A stretch of 64,000 nt of DNA from AC-49 sp963817035 (GTDB lineage Bacteria; Actinomycetota; Thermoleophilia; Solirubrobacterales; Solirubrobacteraceae), in NCBI GenBank assembly GCA_963817035.1, contig CAWFMM010000004.1, forward strand, positions 124,001 to 188,000, written 5' to 3'. The notes under the pieces are model-generated. The model had not been told where the DNA came from and made no database searches. It saw nothing but the letters and a program-made list of their open reading frames with translations. A program made the position numbers and the translations under genes. Each line of letters starts with the position of its first letter. Position 1 is the stretch's first letter. This document shows positions 16,246 to 24,246 of this stretch, piece after piece.

Positions 16246-17208
16246 TCACGGTAGCGGGGCGGTCGGGAGATCCAACGTCTCGGCGGGCGCGAAGTTGTGG
16301 CCCTGGCGGCCGCCGAACGCGGCCACATCGGCGAGCACGTCGTCGACGAGTCGGGGGTACACGTGCGACGCGCGGAATCGCTCCGCCGCGCGGCGACCGG
16401 ACTGGCGCACGGCGGCGAACGCGTCGGGCGTGCGCGTCATCTGGTGCACGAGCTCCCACATCGCCCACGGCTGGTCGGCGATCAGCAGATCGATCCCGGG
16501 GCGCAGCCCGTTGTAGGGCGACAGCGGCTCGGAGATGACGAGCAGCCCGGCGGCCATGTACGCGCAGACGCGGTTCTCGAACGTCGGGTAGGGGTGGTTG
16601 TGGATGTTGAGGCCGACGTCGACCTCGTCGAAGAACTCGATCAGCCGCTCGTCACCGACGCCGTGGGCGAGGTGGACGACATCGAAGTCGTGTTTGAGCG
16701 GCAGCAGGAAGCGCTCGCGGTGCTCGGTCGAGCGCCCGGTGAACAGCAGTCGCGGCGGGCCGTGGGCGGTGCGGGCTTCGCCGAAGAAGCGGTCGGAGAC
16801 GGGGATCGGGAACGAGCGCCAGATGTCGACGACCTCGCCGGCGGCGTCGGCGATCAGCGGATCGAACGAGCAGATGCGGTCGAAGTTGCCCGCGTCGACC
16901 TGGCGCAGGTGGTCGAGGCGCTCGTCGAGGTCGAAGTGCGACGCGTTGCCCGGGCGCGGCAGCGGCTCGGTCAGGTAGCCGATCGTCACCGCGCCGAGCC
17001 CGTCGAACCCGCCGGCGGGCACGAGCTCGGGGCGAAAGACGAGCACGACGTCGGGGTCGAAGGCCTCGAGCGCGCGGCGCAGCGGCTCCATCGGCGCGGT
17101 CGAGCGGTGGTCGAAGAACGCCGGTTCGACACCGCCCGCGGTCTGCTCGAGCGCGCAGTAGGCGAAGTATTCGCGCTGGCCCACGAAGGCGAGGCGCCGC
17201 TGGTTCAT
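16246..17208 (-). CDS. glycosyltransferase, CgeB-like (GT-B fold)
   Basis: The 320-residue protein has an N-terminal LAFVGQREYFAYCALEQ Rossmann strand and a VLVFRPELV acceptor-domain segment. The donor-domain sequence ENRVCAYMAAGLLVISEPLSP resembles the CgeB/Glyco_trans_1_2 group, where it binds the nucleotide sugar. It is paralogous to the protein at 20279-21136: both have RERFLL(P/V)xKH, VxVNIHxxxxPxFExRV and EPLxPxxGLxPGxD. Seven bases separate its stop from the next gene's start, so it shares the minus-strand operon with the epimerase and rmlD. Confidence 0.75.
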   Translation of the reverse strand: MNQRRLAFVGQREYFAYCALEQTAGGVEPAFFDHRSTAPMEPLRRALEAFDPDVVLVFRPELVPAGGFDGLGAVTIGYLTEPLPRPGNASHFDLDERLDHLRQVDAGNFDRICSFDPLIADAAGEVVDIWRSFPIPVSDRFFGEARTAHGPPRLLFTGRSTEHRERFLLPLKHDFDVVHLAHGVGDERLIEFFDEVDVGLNIHNHPYPTFENRVCAYMAAGLLVISEPLSPYNGLRPGIDLLIADQPWAMWELVHQMTRTPDAFAAVRQSGRRAAERFRASHVYPRLVDDVLADVAAFGGRQGHNFAPAETLDLPTAPLP

Positions 17209-17223
17209 GGTCGGCAGGGTACG

Positions 17224-19278
17224 TCAGGGGCAGGGGACGACGTTCGCCGAGGCGACGGTCGGGCCGGTCACCGAGCCGTCGGCGCGGCGCAGCGCCGCGG
17301 TGGCGCGGATGGTCACGGCGTCGCGCTGCGCGCCACGGGCCAGCTGCGGCAGTGGGATCGGGGCGAACGTCGCACCGCCGCCGGTCGCGGGCAGGGCGAC
17401 GCGCTGACCGGCGGCGGTCACCACGGCGGCTTGGGGCGTTGCCACTGGGTCGTCGGAGAGATTGTCGACCGAGATCGCCAGGCACGGACGCGGTGGGGCC
17501 GGGGCGTAGGCGAAGATCGTGACGTCGCGGCCGGGCGGCAGGTGTCCGGTGGCCTCGGCACCGGCGTCCGCGACGAGCGTCGTCACGCTGGCCGGCTCGG
17601 CGCGACGCAGGAGGAGCAGCCCGATATAGACGCCGGTCGCCACGACCCGCCCGCGGGGCTGGGCTGCGGCCCCGCGATTTGACAGCACCAGGTAGCTGGG
17701 AACCGGGCCCGTGATCGCACCGGTGGCACGGTTGATCACCACCGTCGCCGGCGTGACCGACCCGTCGATCGCCTGGTTGAAGTACGTGACCTCCGTGAAC
17801 TGAAAGAGGCCGTTGGGTGTCGTCGCCCCCCCGAACGCCCACCAGCCGACGTCGGTCCCGCGCGGCGTCGCGCGATCGACCCACGTCCGTGTGCTGAAGC
17901 CGATCGACTCGGCGCCCGTGGCCGGGATGAAGACGTCCATCGCATTGCGGAACGCGAGCACCTGGAAGACCGCGGCCACGCCGAGCGCCGCGACTGCGCC
18001 GCGGCGCCCGAAGCGCCATAGCGCGAGCGCGGCGACCGCGATCGCGCCCAGCGCGATCCCGATCTCGACCGTCCCCGTCTCGAGCCCGAAGCGCTGGGGC
18101 GCCTCACGCACGATCCATGCGACCCAGCTCTGGGCGAAGACTGCCCCACCCGGGTTGGTGAAGTAGTCATAGGGTCCGCGCGCCGGCCAGTTCGTGTAAG
18201 CGACAAGGAAGACCGCCGCCCCGCCGCCAATCAGCAGGCGCGCCATGCTCGGGCGCTGCGTCGTGACCGCGGCGAGTGCGGAGATCCAGATCAGCGGCAG
18301 CAGCTCGAGCACGTAGCGTCCGTCGTCGGTCGCCGAGTAGAGCGTGATCAGCATCCCGATCGCGGCGAGGACGCCGACCAGCGCGAACGCGTGGCGGCCG
18401 GGATCGCGCGCAGCGAGGGTGCCTTCGGCCAACCACGGCAGACCGAACGCCGCCGGCACGATCGCCGTGGCGACGACGAGCGACGCGATCCGCGGGATTG
18501 CGTGGTCGATGACGAGGCCCGGCGGCCGGCCGACGTGCAGGGCCGCGGAGTAGCCGCCCGCGAGCGAGTCCAGCGCGCCGGTGGCCATCGCGACGAGGCC
18601 GACGAGCGTCGCGACGACGAGCAGCGGGTGGGCCCGCGCCGCGCGGACCGGGCTCGTCAACACCCCTCTGGGGGCCTCGCGCAGCACCGCCGCGACGATC
18701 AGGACGACCGGCAGGTAGACGAGGTTCGTCCGTCCCGCGGCGGCGAGCACGATCGACAGCAGGGCGACGAGATCGCGCCCGAGGCTCGGCGCCGCGACGG
18801 CGCGGGTCATCGCCCATAGCGCCCAGACGAACGCCGGATACGCCGGCCCGTCGGGCAGGAACGTCGTTGCCGTAACGGCGAGCGGGCCGAGCACCGCGAG
18901 CACGCCGCCTGCCAGCGCCGTGCGGCGACCGAGGCCGACGCCGCGGCCCAGCAGATACACGGGGATCATCGCGCTGACCCACGCCAGCGCGCCGAGGACG
19001 TGGGCGAGCTTCCAGGCGCCCGGGCCCCAGAACAGGGCCTGCGAGAGCGACAGGATGAAGACGTTCAGCCGCTGCGTTCCCCGCGCGTAGCCGTCGAGAC
19101 TCCACAGTGACGAGGGCAGGTGGTGGTTGACCCACCGCGACGTCGCCATATAGACCTGCTCGTCGGGCCCGTTGGAGTGGTTGCGCAGCGCGTAGACGCT
19201 GATCAACGCGGTCAACAAACCGATGAGGAGCGCCCAGGTGTAGGCGGGGCGCCACCGGCGCAGACTGGGCGGCCTCAC
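17224..19278 (-). CDS. polytopic membrane glycosyltransferase-like protein (GT-C type)
   Basis: GTG 19278 gives about 684 residues with about ten membrane helices in the first 470, then a soluble C-terminal domain with SVDNLSDDPVATPQ. The first extracytoplasmic loop after helix 1 carries NHSNGPDEQVYM, which places the acidic residues where GT-C transferases (PMT/ArnT-like) bind polyprenyl-phosphate sugars. The DGRYVLELLPLIWISAL segment fits the DxRY motif near a late helix. It likely transfers a sugar to the glycan on the outer membrane face. No catalytic proof is visible. It is divergent from the gene at 19302. Confidence 0.68.
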   Translation of the reverse strand: MRPPSLRRWRPAYTWALLIGLLTALISVYALRNHSNGPDEQVYMATSRWVNHHLPSSLWSLDGYARGTQRLNVFILSLSQALFWGPGAWKLAHVLGALAWVSAMIPVYLLGRGVGLGRRTALAGGVLAVLGPLAVTATTFLPDGPAYPAFVWALWAMTRAVAAPSLGRDLVALLSIVLAAAGRTNLVYLPVVLIVAAVLREAPRGVLTSPVRAARAHPLLVVATLVGLVAMATGALDSLAGGYSAALHVGRPPGLVIDHAIPRIASLVVATAIVPAAFGLPWLAEGTLAARDPGRHAFALVGVLAAIGMLITLYSATDDGRYVLELLPLIWISALAAVTTQRPSMARLLIGGGAAVFLVAYTNWPARGPYDYFTNPGGAVFAQSWVAWIVREAPQRFGLETGTVEIGIALGAIAVAALALWRFGRRGAVAALGVAAVFQVLAFRNAMDVFIPATGAESIGFSTRTWVDRATPRGTDVGWWAFGGATTPNGLFQFTEVTYFNQAIDGSVTPATVVINRATGAITGPVPSYLVLSNRGAAAQPRGRVVATGVYIGLLLLRRAEPASVTTLVADAGAEATGHLPPGRDVTIFAYAPAPPRPCLAISVDNLSDDPVATPQAAVVTAAGQRVALPATGGGATFAPIPLPQLARGAQRDAVTIRATAALRRADGSVTGPTVASANVVPCP

Positions 19279-19301
19279 CGGACGCGACTCTAGACCATAG
19301 G

Positions 19302-20282
19302 ATGAGGCCGGTGGACCTGTGCTTTCTTGTGCCGGGCGTCCCGGCGGACGGCGACGCGGCGGCGGAGCACGCCCCCCGGCTGGCCTCGCGTCATGCCGTG
19401 ACGATCGCCCTCTGTGACGAGCGCCCACCGGGCACCGTCAAACCGCGCGCCGGGCAGCCGCGGGTCGTCGCGCTGGAGGCCGCCCTCGCCGATCGTTACG
19501 ACGTCGTCATCGCCTTTGACTGGGCCGCAGCCGTGCACCTGTTCTCGTTCGACAGCGCCCGCCACGCCTACTACGTCGAGGCGTTCGCCCACGAGCAGAT
19601 CCACGGCGCCCACGCTCAGCGCATCGTGGCCCAGCTCAGCTACGACCTCCCGGTCGACTTCCTGACCGGCGCTCCGTGGGTGGCGCGCGCGCTGGCGCAG
19701 AGCCGTCCCGATGCGCGCCAGATCGCGGTCGTGCGCGGCGTCACGCGCGCCGACTCCGCCGGAGACGCGGTCGTGATCGTCGAGGGCGACCCGTTGCCCG
19801 ACGTCCTCGCCGGGCGCGTCGTCATCGCCTCCAGCGCCCTGCCGGGAATCGACGACATCATCGATCACGGAGCCAACGGTTTCCTCGTCGAGCCCGACGA
19901 CGACCGTGGCGCGCAGCGCTTCGTCGAGCTGCTCGCCGGCGACGACGCGATGCGCGAGCGCATGTCCGCCGCCGCGCGCGCGACGCCGTGGCCCGATCCC
20001 GACGAGGCGGCCGCGGCGATGGACGCGGCGCTCCAGACGCTCGTCGCCGAGCCGCCGCCCGACGCCGCACGTTGGCCGGTGCGGCTGATGGCCGACGCGA
20101 TGGCATCGGCCGCGGTGTTCACCACCGAGTACGCGGCGCTGCGGACCCGCGTCGACCAGGTCAGCCGTGACGACGCCTACCGCGCGGGCGTCGTCGTGCG
20201 CTCGTGGTGGCAGCGCATCGCTCCGGCGCCGCTGCGCGCGGCGTTCTCGCCGTTGCTGCGGGCGCTGCGCCGCTGGCTATGA
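19302..20282 (+). CDS. glycosyltransferase-like protein (GT4-related)
   Basis: The 326-residue protein starts with DLCFLVPGVPADGDAAAEHA, like the N-terminal domain of GT4 enzymes. It then carries VVIASSALPGIDDIIDHGAN followed by GFLVEPDDDRGAQRFVELL, the donor-domain motif in which the E of the usual EX7E pattern contacts the nucleotide sugar. The C-terminal end SWWQRIAPAPLRAAFSPLLR plus ALRRWL is a basic amphipathic tail, a looser version of the shared tail. The 23-base gap to the divergent GT-C gene leaves little promoter space. The stop overlaps the next start (ATGA). Confidence 0.68.
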   Translation: MRPVDLCFLVPGVPADGDAAAEHAPRLASRHAVTIALCDERPPGTVKPRAGQPRVVALEAALADRYDVVIAFDWAAAVHLFSFDSARHAYYVEAFAHEQIHGAHAQRIVAQLSYDLPVDFLTGAPWVARALAQSRPDARQIAVVRGVTRADSAGDAVVIVEGDPLPDVLAGRVVIASSALPGIDDIIDHGANGFLVEPDDDRGAQRFVELLAGDDAMRERMSAAARATPWPDPDEAAAAMDAALQTLVAEPPPDAARWPVRLMADAMASAAVFTTEYAALRTRVDQVSRDDAYRAGVVVRSWWQRIAPAPLRAAFSPLLRALRRWL

Positions 20283-21136
20283 GCGCGCGCGTCCGCCTCG
20301 CGTTCGTGGGCCCGAGCTCGCGCTGCTGGCCGTTGGGGTTCGACGAGCCGACCGAGACGATCGAGCCGCGATTCGTCGACTTCCGCGCCGGCGACGAGCT
20401 GCGTCGCCTGCACGCCGGCCTCGACGACTTCGGCCCCGACGTCGTCGTCGCGCTCGCGCCGAGCGAGCTCCCGGCCGGCGCGCTGCACGGGCTGCGCGCC
20501 CGAACCGTCGCGCTGGTCACCGAGTCCGCGCCCGACGTCCTGGAGCGGATCGACAGGACGAGCTTCGACCGGATCGTCGCCCTGGACCCACGGCTCGCCG
20601 AGCACGCGCCGTCGGTGTGGCGCTCGCTCGCGCCGCCGGTCAACGACGCGATCTTCGCGCCGGTCGCTCCCGCCGCCGGGTTGCGGTTCGCGTTCTTCGG
20701 CCACTGGTCGGCGCGCCGCGAGCGGTTCCTCGTCGACTCCAAGCATGTGTTCGATCTGCTCCACGTCGATGCCGGCGCGACGGGTGAGCGGCTGCTCGAG
20801 CTCTACGCGACGACGGCCGTGGCGGTCAACATCCACGACGGTGAAGAGCCGGCGTTCGAGCATCGCGTCCCGATGCACCTGGCCGCCGGACACCTGCTGG
20901 TCACCGAGCCGTTGCGCCCGTTGCGCGGCCTCGAGCCGGGCCTCGACCACCTCGAGCTGGGATCCCCGCGCGAGCTGCTCGAGATCCTCGGTGGCCTCCA
21001 CGAGATCCCCGAGCTCCATCACCGCGTGCGCCTGCGCGGCCGGCGCAAGGCCGAGCAGTTCCGGGCATCGGCGGTCTACGAACGGCTGCTCGGTGACCTC
21101 GAACGCGACATCGCCGCGTTCGGCACCGGACGCTAG
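20279..21136 (+). CDS. glycosyltransferase, CgeB-like (paralog of the gene at 16246)
   Basis: The 285-residue protein is translationally coupled to the gene upstream by an ATGA overlap. It has RLAFVGPSSRCWPLG at the N-terminus, FDRIVALDPRLAEH, RFAFFGHWSARRERFLVDSK, and the donor segment AFEHRVPMHLAAGHLLVTEP. It is about 35 residues shorter than its paralog at 16246-17208; the difference lies in the N-terminal domain. Its stop overlaps the convergent gene at 21133 by three to four bases. The substrate is unknown. Confidence 0.72.
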   Translation: MSARVRLAFVGPSSRCWPLGFDEPTETIEPRFVDFRAGDELRRLHAGLDDFGPDVVVALAPSELPAGALHGLRARTVALVTESAPDVLERIDRTSFDRIVALDPRLAEHAPSVWRSLAPPVNDAIFAPVAPAAGLRFAFFGHWSARRERFLVDSKHVFDLLHVDAGATGERLLELYATTAVAVNIHDGEEPAFEHRVPMHLAAGHLLVTEPLRPLRGLEPGLDHLELGSPRELLEILGGLHEIPELHHRVRLRGRRKAEQFRASAVYERLLGDLERDIAAFGTGR

Positions 21137-22461
21137 CGTCGTCGGCGCAGAAGGCGGTCGCGGGTGCGCCAGTAACGCTGGACCATCCGCCACGCAGCGG
21201 TGTCCATGATCCCGCGTAGCACGGCACTTGTGCGCTCGTACTCGGCGGCGATGTCATCGCGCTGGGCCGAGACGGCGGCCAGCTGGGTTCTCGCCAGTGT
21301 CTGCTCGTGGGCGACCTGGTCCTCGAGTGCCACGCGCCGCGCGTCGAGGTCGTCCGCGCGACGGCGCGACTCCTCGCTGTCGGCGATCAGCGCGCGGCCG
21401 ATCGTGGCGCGCGCGGCGCGTCCAGGGTCGGCGCGTCCGCTGTTCAGCGCGTCGTTCACCCGGCTCACGTAGGTCGGCCAGTCGAGCTGCCGGCGAGCTG
21501 TGGCCATCCCCCGCTCGCGCAGCTCGCCGAGCCGCGCGGGATCGGCGAGCAGCGCGGCTACCGCCTCCGGCATGTCGTCGAGTGACGGCACCGTGACGGC
21601 ACCGCCGGCGTCGTTGAGTCCGACCGCGAACGCGTTGGACTGAAGCGCGATCGGGACGGTCCCCATCGACCGCGCCTCGTACCCGATCCGGGAGTTGCCC
21701 TCGATGTGCAGCGGATGGATGAGGATCCGTGATTGTCCAAGCTGGCGTAGGACATCGGCGTTGGTCCCCTCGATGCAAACGCGGCTGATCTGGGGGCCGA
21801 GCCGCTCGACGACAGTCTGCGCCCGGGGGCCCCACGGACGCCGGGTGATCATCGCGACGTCATAGCGCTTGGCCTGCGGCTCGGGATAGGGCAGCGGACG
21901 TCCGTTGCCGATGAACGCGCACGGCACCCCGGCGTCACGGGCCAGCTCGGCGAGGTGGGGCATATGGGTCCAGATCTCGAGGCCCAGGGCGGCCATGGCC
22001 TGAAAGTGCTGAGGCCGGGCGAGGGTGTCCAGGAGGACGTCCGGGGCGGGGGCGGGCACCCAGCCATCGACGAACGGCCACCCGAACAGGCCAGGCGGCG
22101 CGAGCATCAGAACCACGACACGCGCCGGAGAGAGCACGAGCCGCGACCACAGCAACGGATCGCTGAGACCCTCGGGGACGAGCACCACGTCGTCGGCCGC
22201 GATGTCGCGTGGCTCGCTCGGGAGCTCGGGCCCGGCACCGGCCGCCGCCGAGAGCTCGGCGACCTCGTCGGCCGCGACGCGCCCGCGGATCTCGACCGCG
22301 TGACCGCCCGCGGCGATCGCCACCGCCAGCTCGTGCATCGAGCGCTCGCCGCCGCTGAGGCGGTCGGCCGGAGGGGCGGCGGGCGGAAGCCGGCTCGGGT
22401 CGGCGCCCGGGGTCGGCACCCATACGACGCAGCGCCGGGTCGGAGGATCTGCAGGCGCCAC
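21133..22461 (-). CDS. glycosyltransferase (GT4-like) with C-terminal coiled coil
   Basis: The start is GTG 22461; the product is 442 residues. VVWVPTPGAD and DRLSGGERSMHELAVAIAAG form the acceptor-side loop. YEARSMGTVPIALQSNAFAV and GLNDAGGAVTV are the donor-side region. Residues about 345-420 are a coiled coil, and the protein ends TAAWRMVQRYWRTRDRLLRR. That is a divergent form of the SWRxTxPLR tail, keeping the W-R core and the basic end. It likely acts in the same pathway as the other tailed enzymes. It follows the methyltransferase at 22497 by 35 bases. Confidence 0.72.
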   Translation of the reverse strand: MAPADPPTRRCVVWVPTPGADPSRLPPAAPPADRLSGGERSMHELAVAIAAGGHAVEIRGRVAADEVAELSAAAGAGPELPSEPRDIAADDVVLVPEGLSDPLLWSRLVLSPARVVVLMLAPPGLFGWPFVDGWVPAPAPDVLLDTLARPQHFQAMAALGLEIWTHMPHLAELARDAGVPCAFIGNGRPLPYPEPQAKRYDVAMITRRPWGPRAQTVVERLGPQISRVCIEGTNADVLRQLGQSRILIHPLHIEGNSRIGYEARSMGTVPIALQSNAFAVGLNDAGGAVTVPSLDDMPEAVAALLADPARLGELRERGMATARRQLDWPTYVSRVNDALNSGRADPGRAARATIGRALIADSEESRRRADDLDARRVALEDQVAHEQTLARTQLAAVSAQRDDIAAEYERTSAVLRGIMDTAAWRMVQRYWRTRDRLLRRRR

Positions 22462-22496
22462 GGGAACGCCCGCACCCTACCGCCATGCGGACCGGG

Positions 22497-23171
22497 CTAC
22501 TCGGGCGCGGCCCCGCGCCGGGCGCGGATCGTGGTGATCAGCTCGTACTCCGGGTCATGGTGGGCGAGCTGCTCCTCGGTCAGCTCCGGTGAGCCGTGGC
22601 CGTAGAGGAACGCGCACGCGCTGAGGACGTTGCCGTGGCCCTGGACGTCGAGCTCATCGGTGAACACCTCACCGAACAGCCGCTGCGTTCCCTGGCTGGT
22701 GAACCGCCACCAGTCGCCCCAGTCGCGCTTGTCGATCCGCGAGATCTGGGAGATCCCGGGGACGCTGGCCAGCACCACGCCGCCCGGCGCGAGCGCATCG
22801 TGGATGCCGCTCACGGCGGCCGCGACGTCATAGATGAAGGGGAGCGTCTGCGTGACGATCAGGCAGTCATAGGCACCCTGCGGGATGCCGTCGCCGGTCG
22901 TGAAGTCGCCGACCAGCGTCGCCTCCGGGTTGCCCGCCGCGGCGTAGAGGACGTCGCCGTGGGTCACCGCGCCGTCGCCGTAGCGCTCCGTGTAGCTGCG
23001 CTCGGCGACCTCGAGCACGCGGCCGCGCACGTCGGCGCGGTGGGCATCGAGGAAGCGCTCGATGTACCAGCGATCGATCGGCCCGCCGCGGTCGAAGCCG
23101 AACTCGCGGCTCACCGGTTGCAGGCCTGCGAACGGGAGCGGCGGTTGGCCGCGTCGGCGGTGGAGGCGCAC
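22497..23171 (-). CDS. methyltransferase-like protein
   Basis: The longest frame begins at 23294, overlapping the divergent ctaA gene. I prefer GTG 23171 (VRLHRRRGQPPLPFAG...), 224 residues. Features are WYIERFLDAHRADVRGRVLE, YDCLIVTQTLPFIYDV (the DxxxxxQTLxxI pattern) and LAPGGVVLASVPGISQISR. The usual glycine-rich GxGxG motif is replaced by LEVAERSYTERYG, so SAM binding is inferred from the fold pattern only. Proteins of this kind are common beside glycosyltransferases in actinobacteria. It begins the two-gene operon with the GT at 21133. Confidence 0.65.
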   Translation of the reverse strand: MRLHRRRGQPPLPFAGLQPVSREFGFDRGGPIDRWYIERFLDAHRADVRGRVLEVAERSYTERYGDGAVTHGDVLYAAAGNPEATLVGDFTTGDGIPQGAYDCLIVTQTLPFIYDVAAAVSGIHDALAPGGVVLASVPGISQISRIDKRDWGDWWRFTSQGTQRLFGEVFTDELDVQGHGNVLSACAFLYGHGSPELTEEQLAHHDPEYELITTIRARRGAAPE

Positions 23172-23208
23172 GCGCAGCAGCCTATGCCGCGTAGCATCCC
23201 CGTGACCG

Positions 23209-24153
23209 ATGGTCGAGCGCTTCACGGTCACACCGCGCCAGTTTTGGCGCCTGTCGCAGTTCACGCTGGGGCTGCTGCTCGTCGTCATCGTCACCGGCGC
23301 CGGGGTCCGCCTGACCCGTTCGGGGCTCGGCTGCCCGGACTGGCCGCGCTGTCACGGCGGGGCGCTGCCGCCGCTGCAGATCAACTCGATCATCGAGTAC
23401 GGCAACCGCGTTCTCAGCGGCCTCGTCGGGCTGACCGGGCTCGGCGTCTTCGTCGCCGCGCTGCGCCGTCGGCCCTACCGCCGCGACCTGATGTGGATCG
23501 CCGCGACGTTCCCGGTCGGGATGCTGCTCGGCGAAGCGACGCTCGGCGCGCTGACCGTCGAGCACAAGCTCGCGCCCGGCTACGTCATGGCCCACTTCGG
23601 CCTTGCGATGATCGTGATGATCTTCTCGGTCTGGCTCGTGTGGCGCGCACGCGAGGATCGCCCGCGGTTGGCCAAGCCGCTCGACTGGCGCCTCGCCGCC
23701 GCGGTCTGGCTGCTCGTCCCGCTCGGCGCGTTCGTCGTCTTCGCCGGGACGGTCGCCACCGCGGCGGGCCCGCACGCCGGCGGGCAGAAGGGCGAGATCG
23801 TCCACCGCCTGTCGTTCGACGGCGCCAACACGCTGCGCTGGGCCGTTCACGCTCACGGCCACGTCGCGCTCGTGCTGGGGCTCGTGGCGCTCGGGGCGTG
23901 GTTGGCGATGCGGGTCATGGACGTCGGCCGCGAGCTCATGTGGCCGATGACCGCGCTCGTCGCGCTGCTCGGGATCCAGGGCCTGGTCGGCCATATCCAA
24001 TGGGACAATCAGCTCCCCGCGTGGCTGGTCTTCATCCACGTCGCCCTGGCGGCGTTGACGTGGCTGGCGATCCTGTGGACGGCGTGCTGCGCCGGCGCGC
24101 CGGCGTGGGCGCGGGCTCGTGCGCCCGAGGGCGCCGACCTCGCGACGGGCTGA
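23209..24153 (+). CDS. ctaA: heme A synthase
   Basis: CtaA/COX15 oxidises heme O to heme A for aa3-type cytochrome oxidase at the inner membrane. The 314-residue protein has about eight membrane helices. Diagnostic features are GAGVRLTRSGLGCPDWPRC with the conserved loop cysteine pair, INSIIEYGNRVLSG (an N where many homologs have H), VEHKLAPGYVMAH, WAVHAHGHVAL and the late histidine of FIHVALAALTWL. ATG 23209 fits the first helix. Oxidase genes are not in the window. It is divergent from the methyltransferase and followed by a long hairpin. Confidence 0.92.
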   Translation: MVERFTVTPRQFWRLSQFTLGLLLVVIVTGAGVRLTRSGLGCPDWPRCHGGALPPLQINSIIEYGNRVLSGLVGLTGLGVFVAALRRRPYRRDLMWIAATFPVGMLLGEATLGALTVEHKLAPGYVMAHFGLAMIVMIFSVWLVWRAREDRPRLAKPLDWRLAAAVWLLVPLGAFVVFAGTVATAAGPHAGGQKGEIVHRLSFDGANTLRWAVHAHGHVALVLGLVALGAWLAMRVMDVGRELMWPMTALVALLGIQGLVGHIQWDNQLPAWLVFIHVALAALTWLAILWTACCAGAPAWARARAPEGADLATG

Positions 24154-24172
24154 AGCCGCCGCCGGCGCAGGC

Positions 24173-24225
24173 TCATCGAGGGCCGAATCGACCGCGTTAT
24201 GCACGGTCGATTCGGCCCTCGATGA
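24173..24225. terminator. long perfect inverted repeat between convergent genes
   Basis: Two perfect 22-base arms (24173-24194 and 24204-24225; core GAGGGCCGAATCGACC and its complement) flank a nine-base loop CGTTATGCA. It lies 20 bases after ctaA and 22 bases before the stop of the convergent phosphatase gene, so it can serve as a bidirectional terminator. There is no T-run on either side, and the stem is longer and more perfect than termination needs. Confidence 0.7.
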
Positions 24226-24246
24226 AAACCGCGGGGTCACGCAGGC

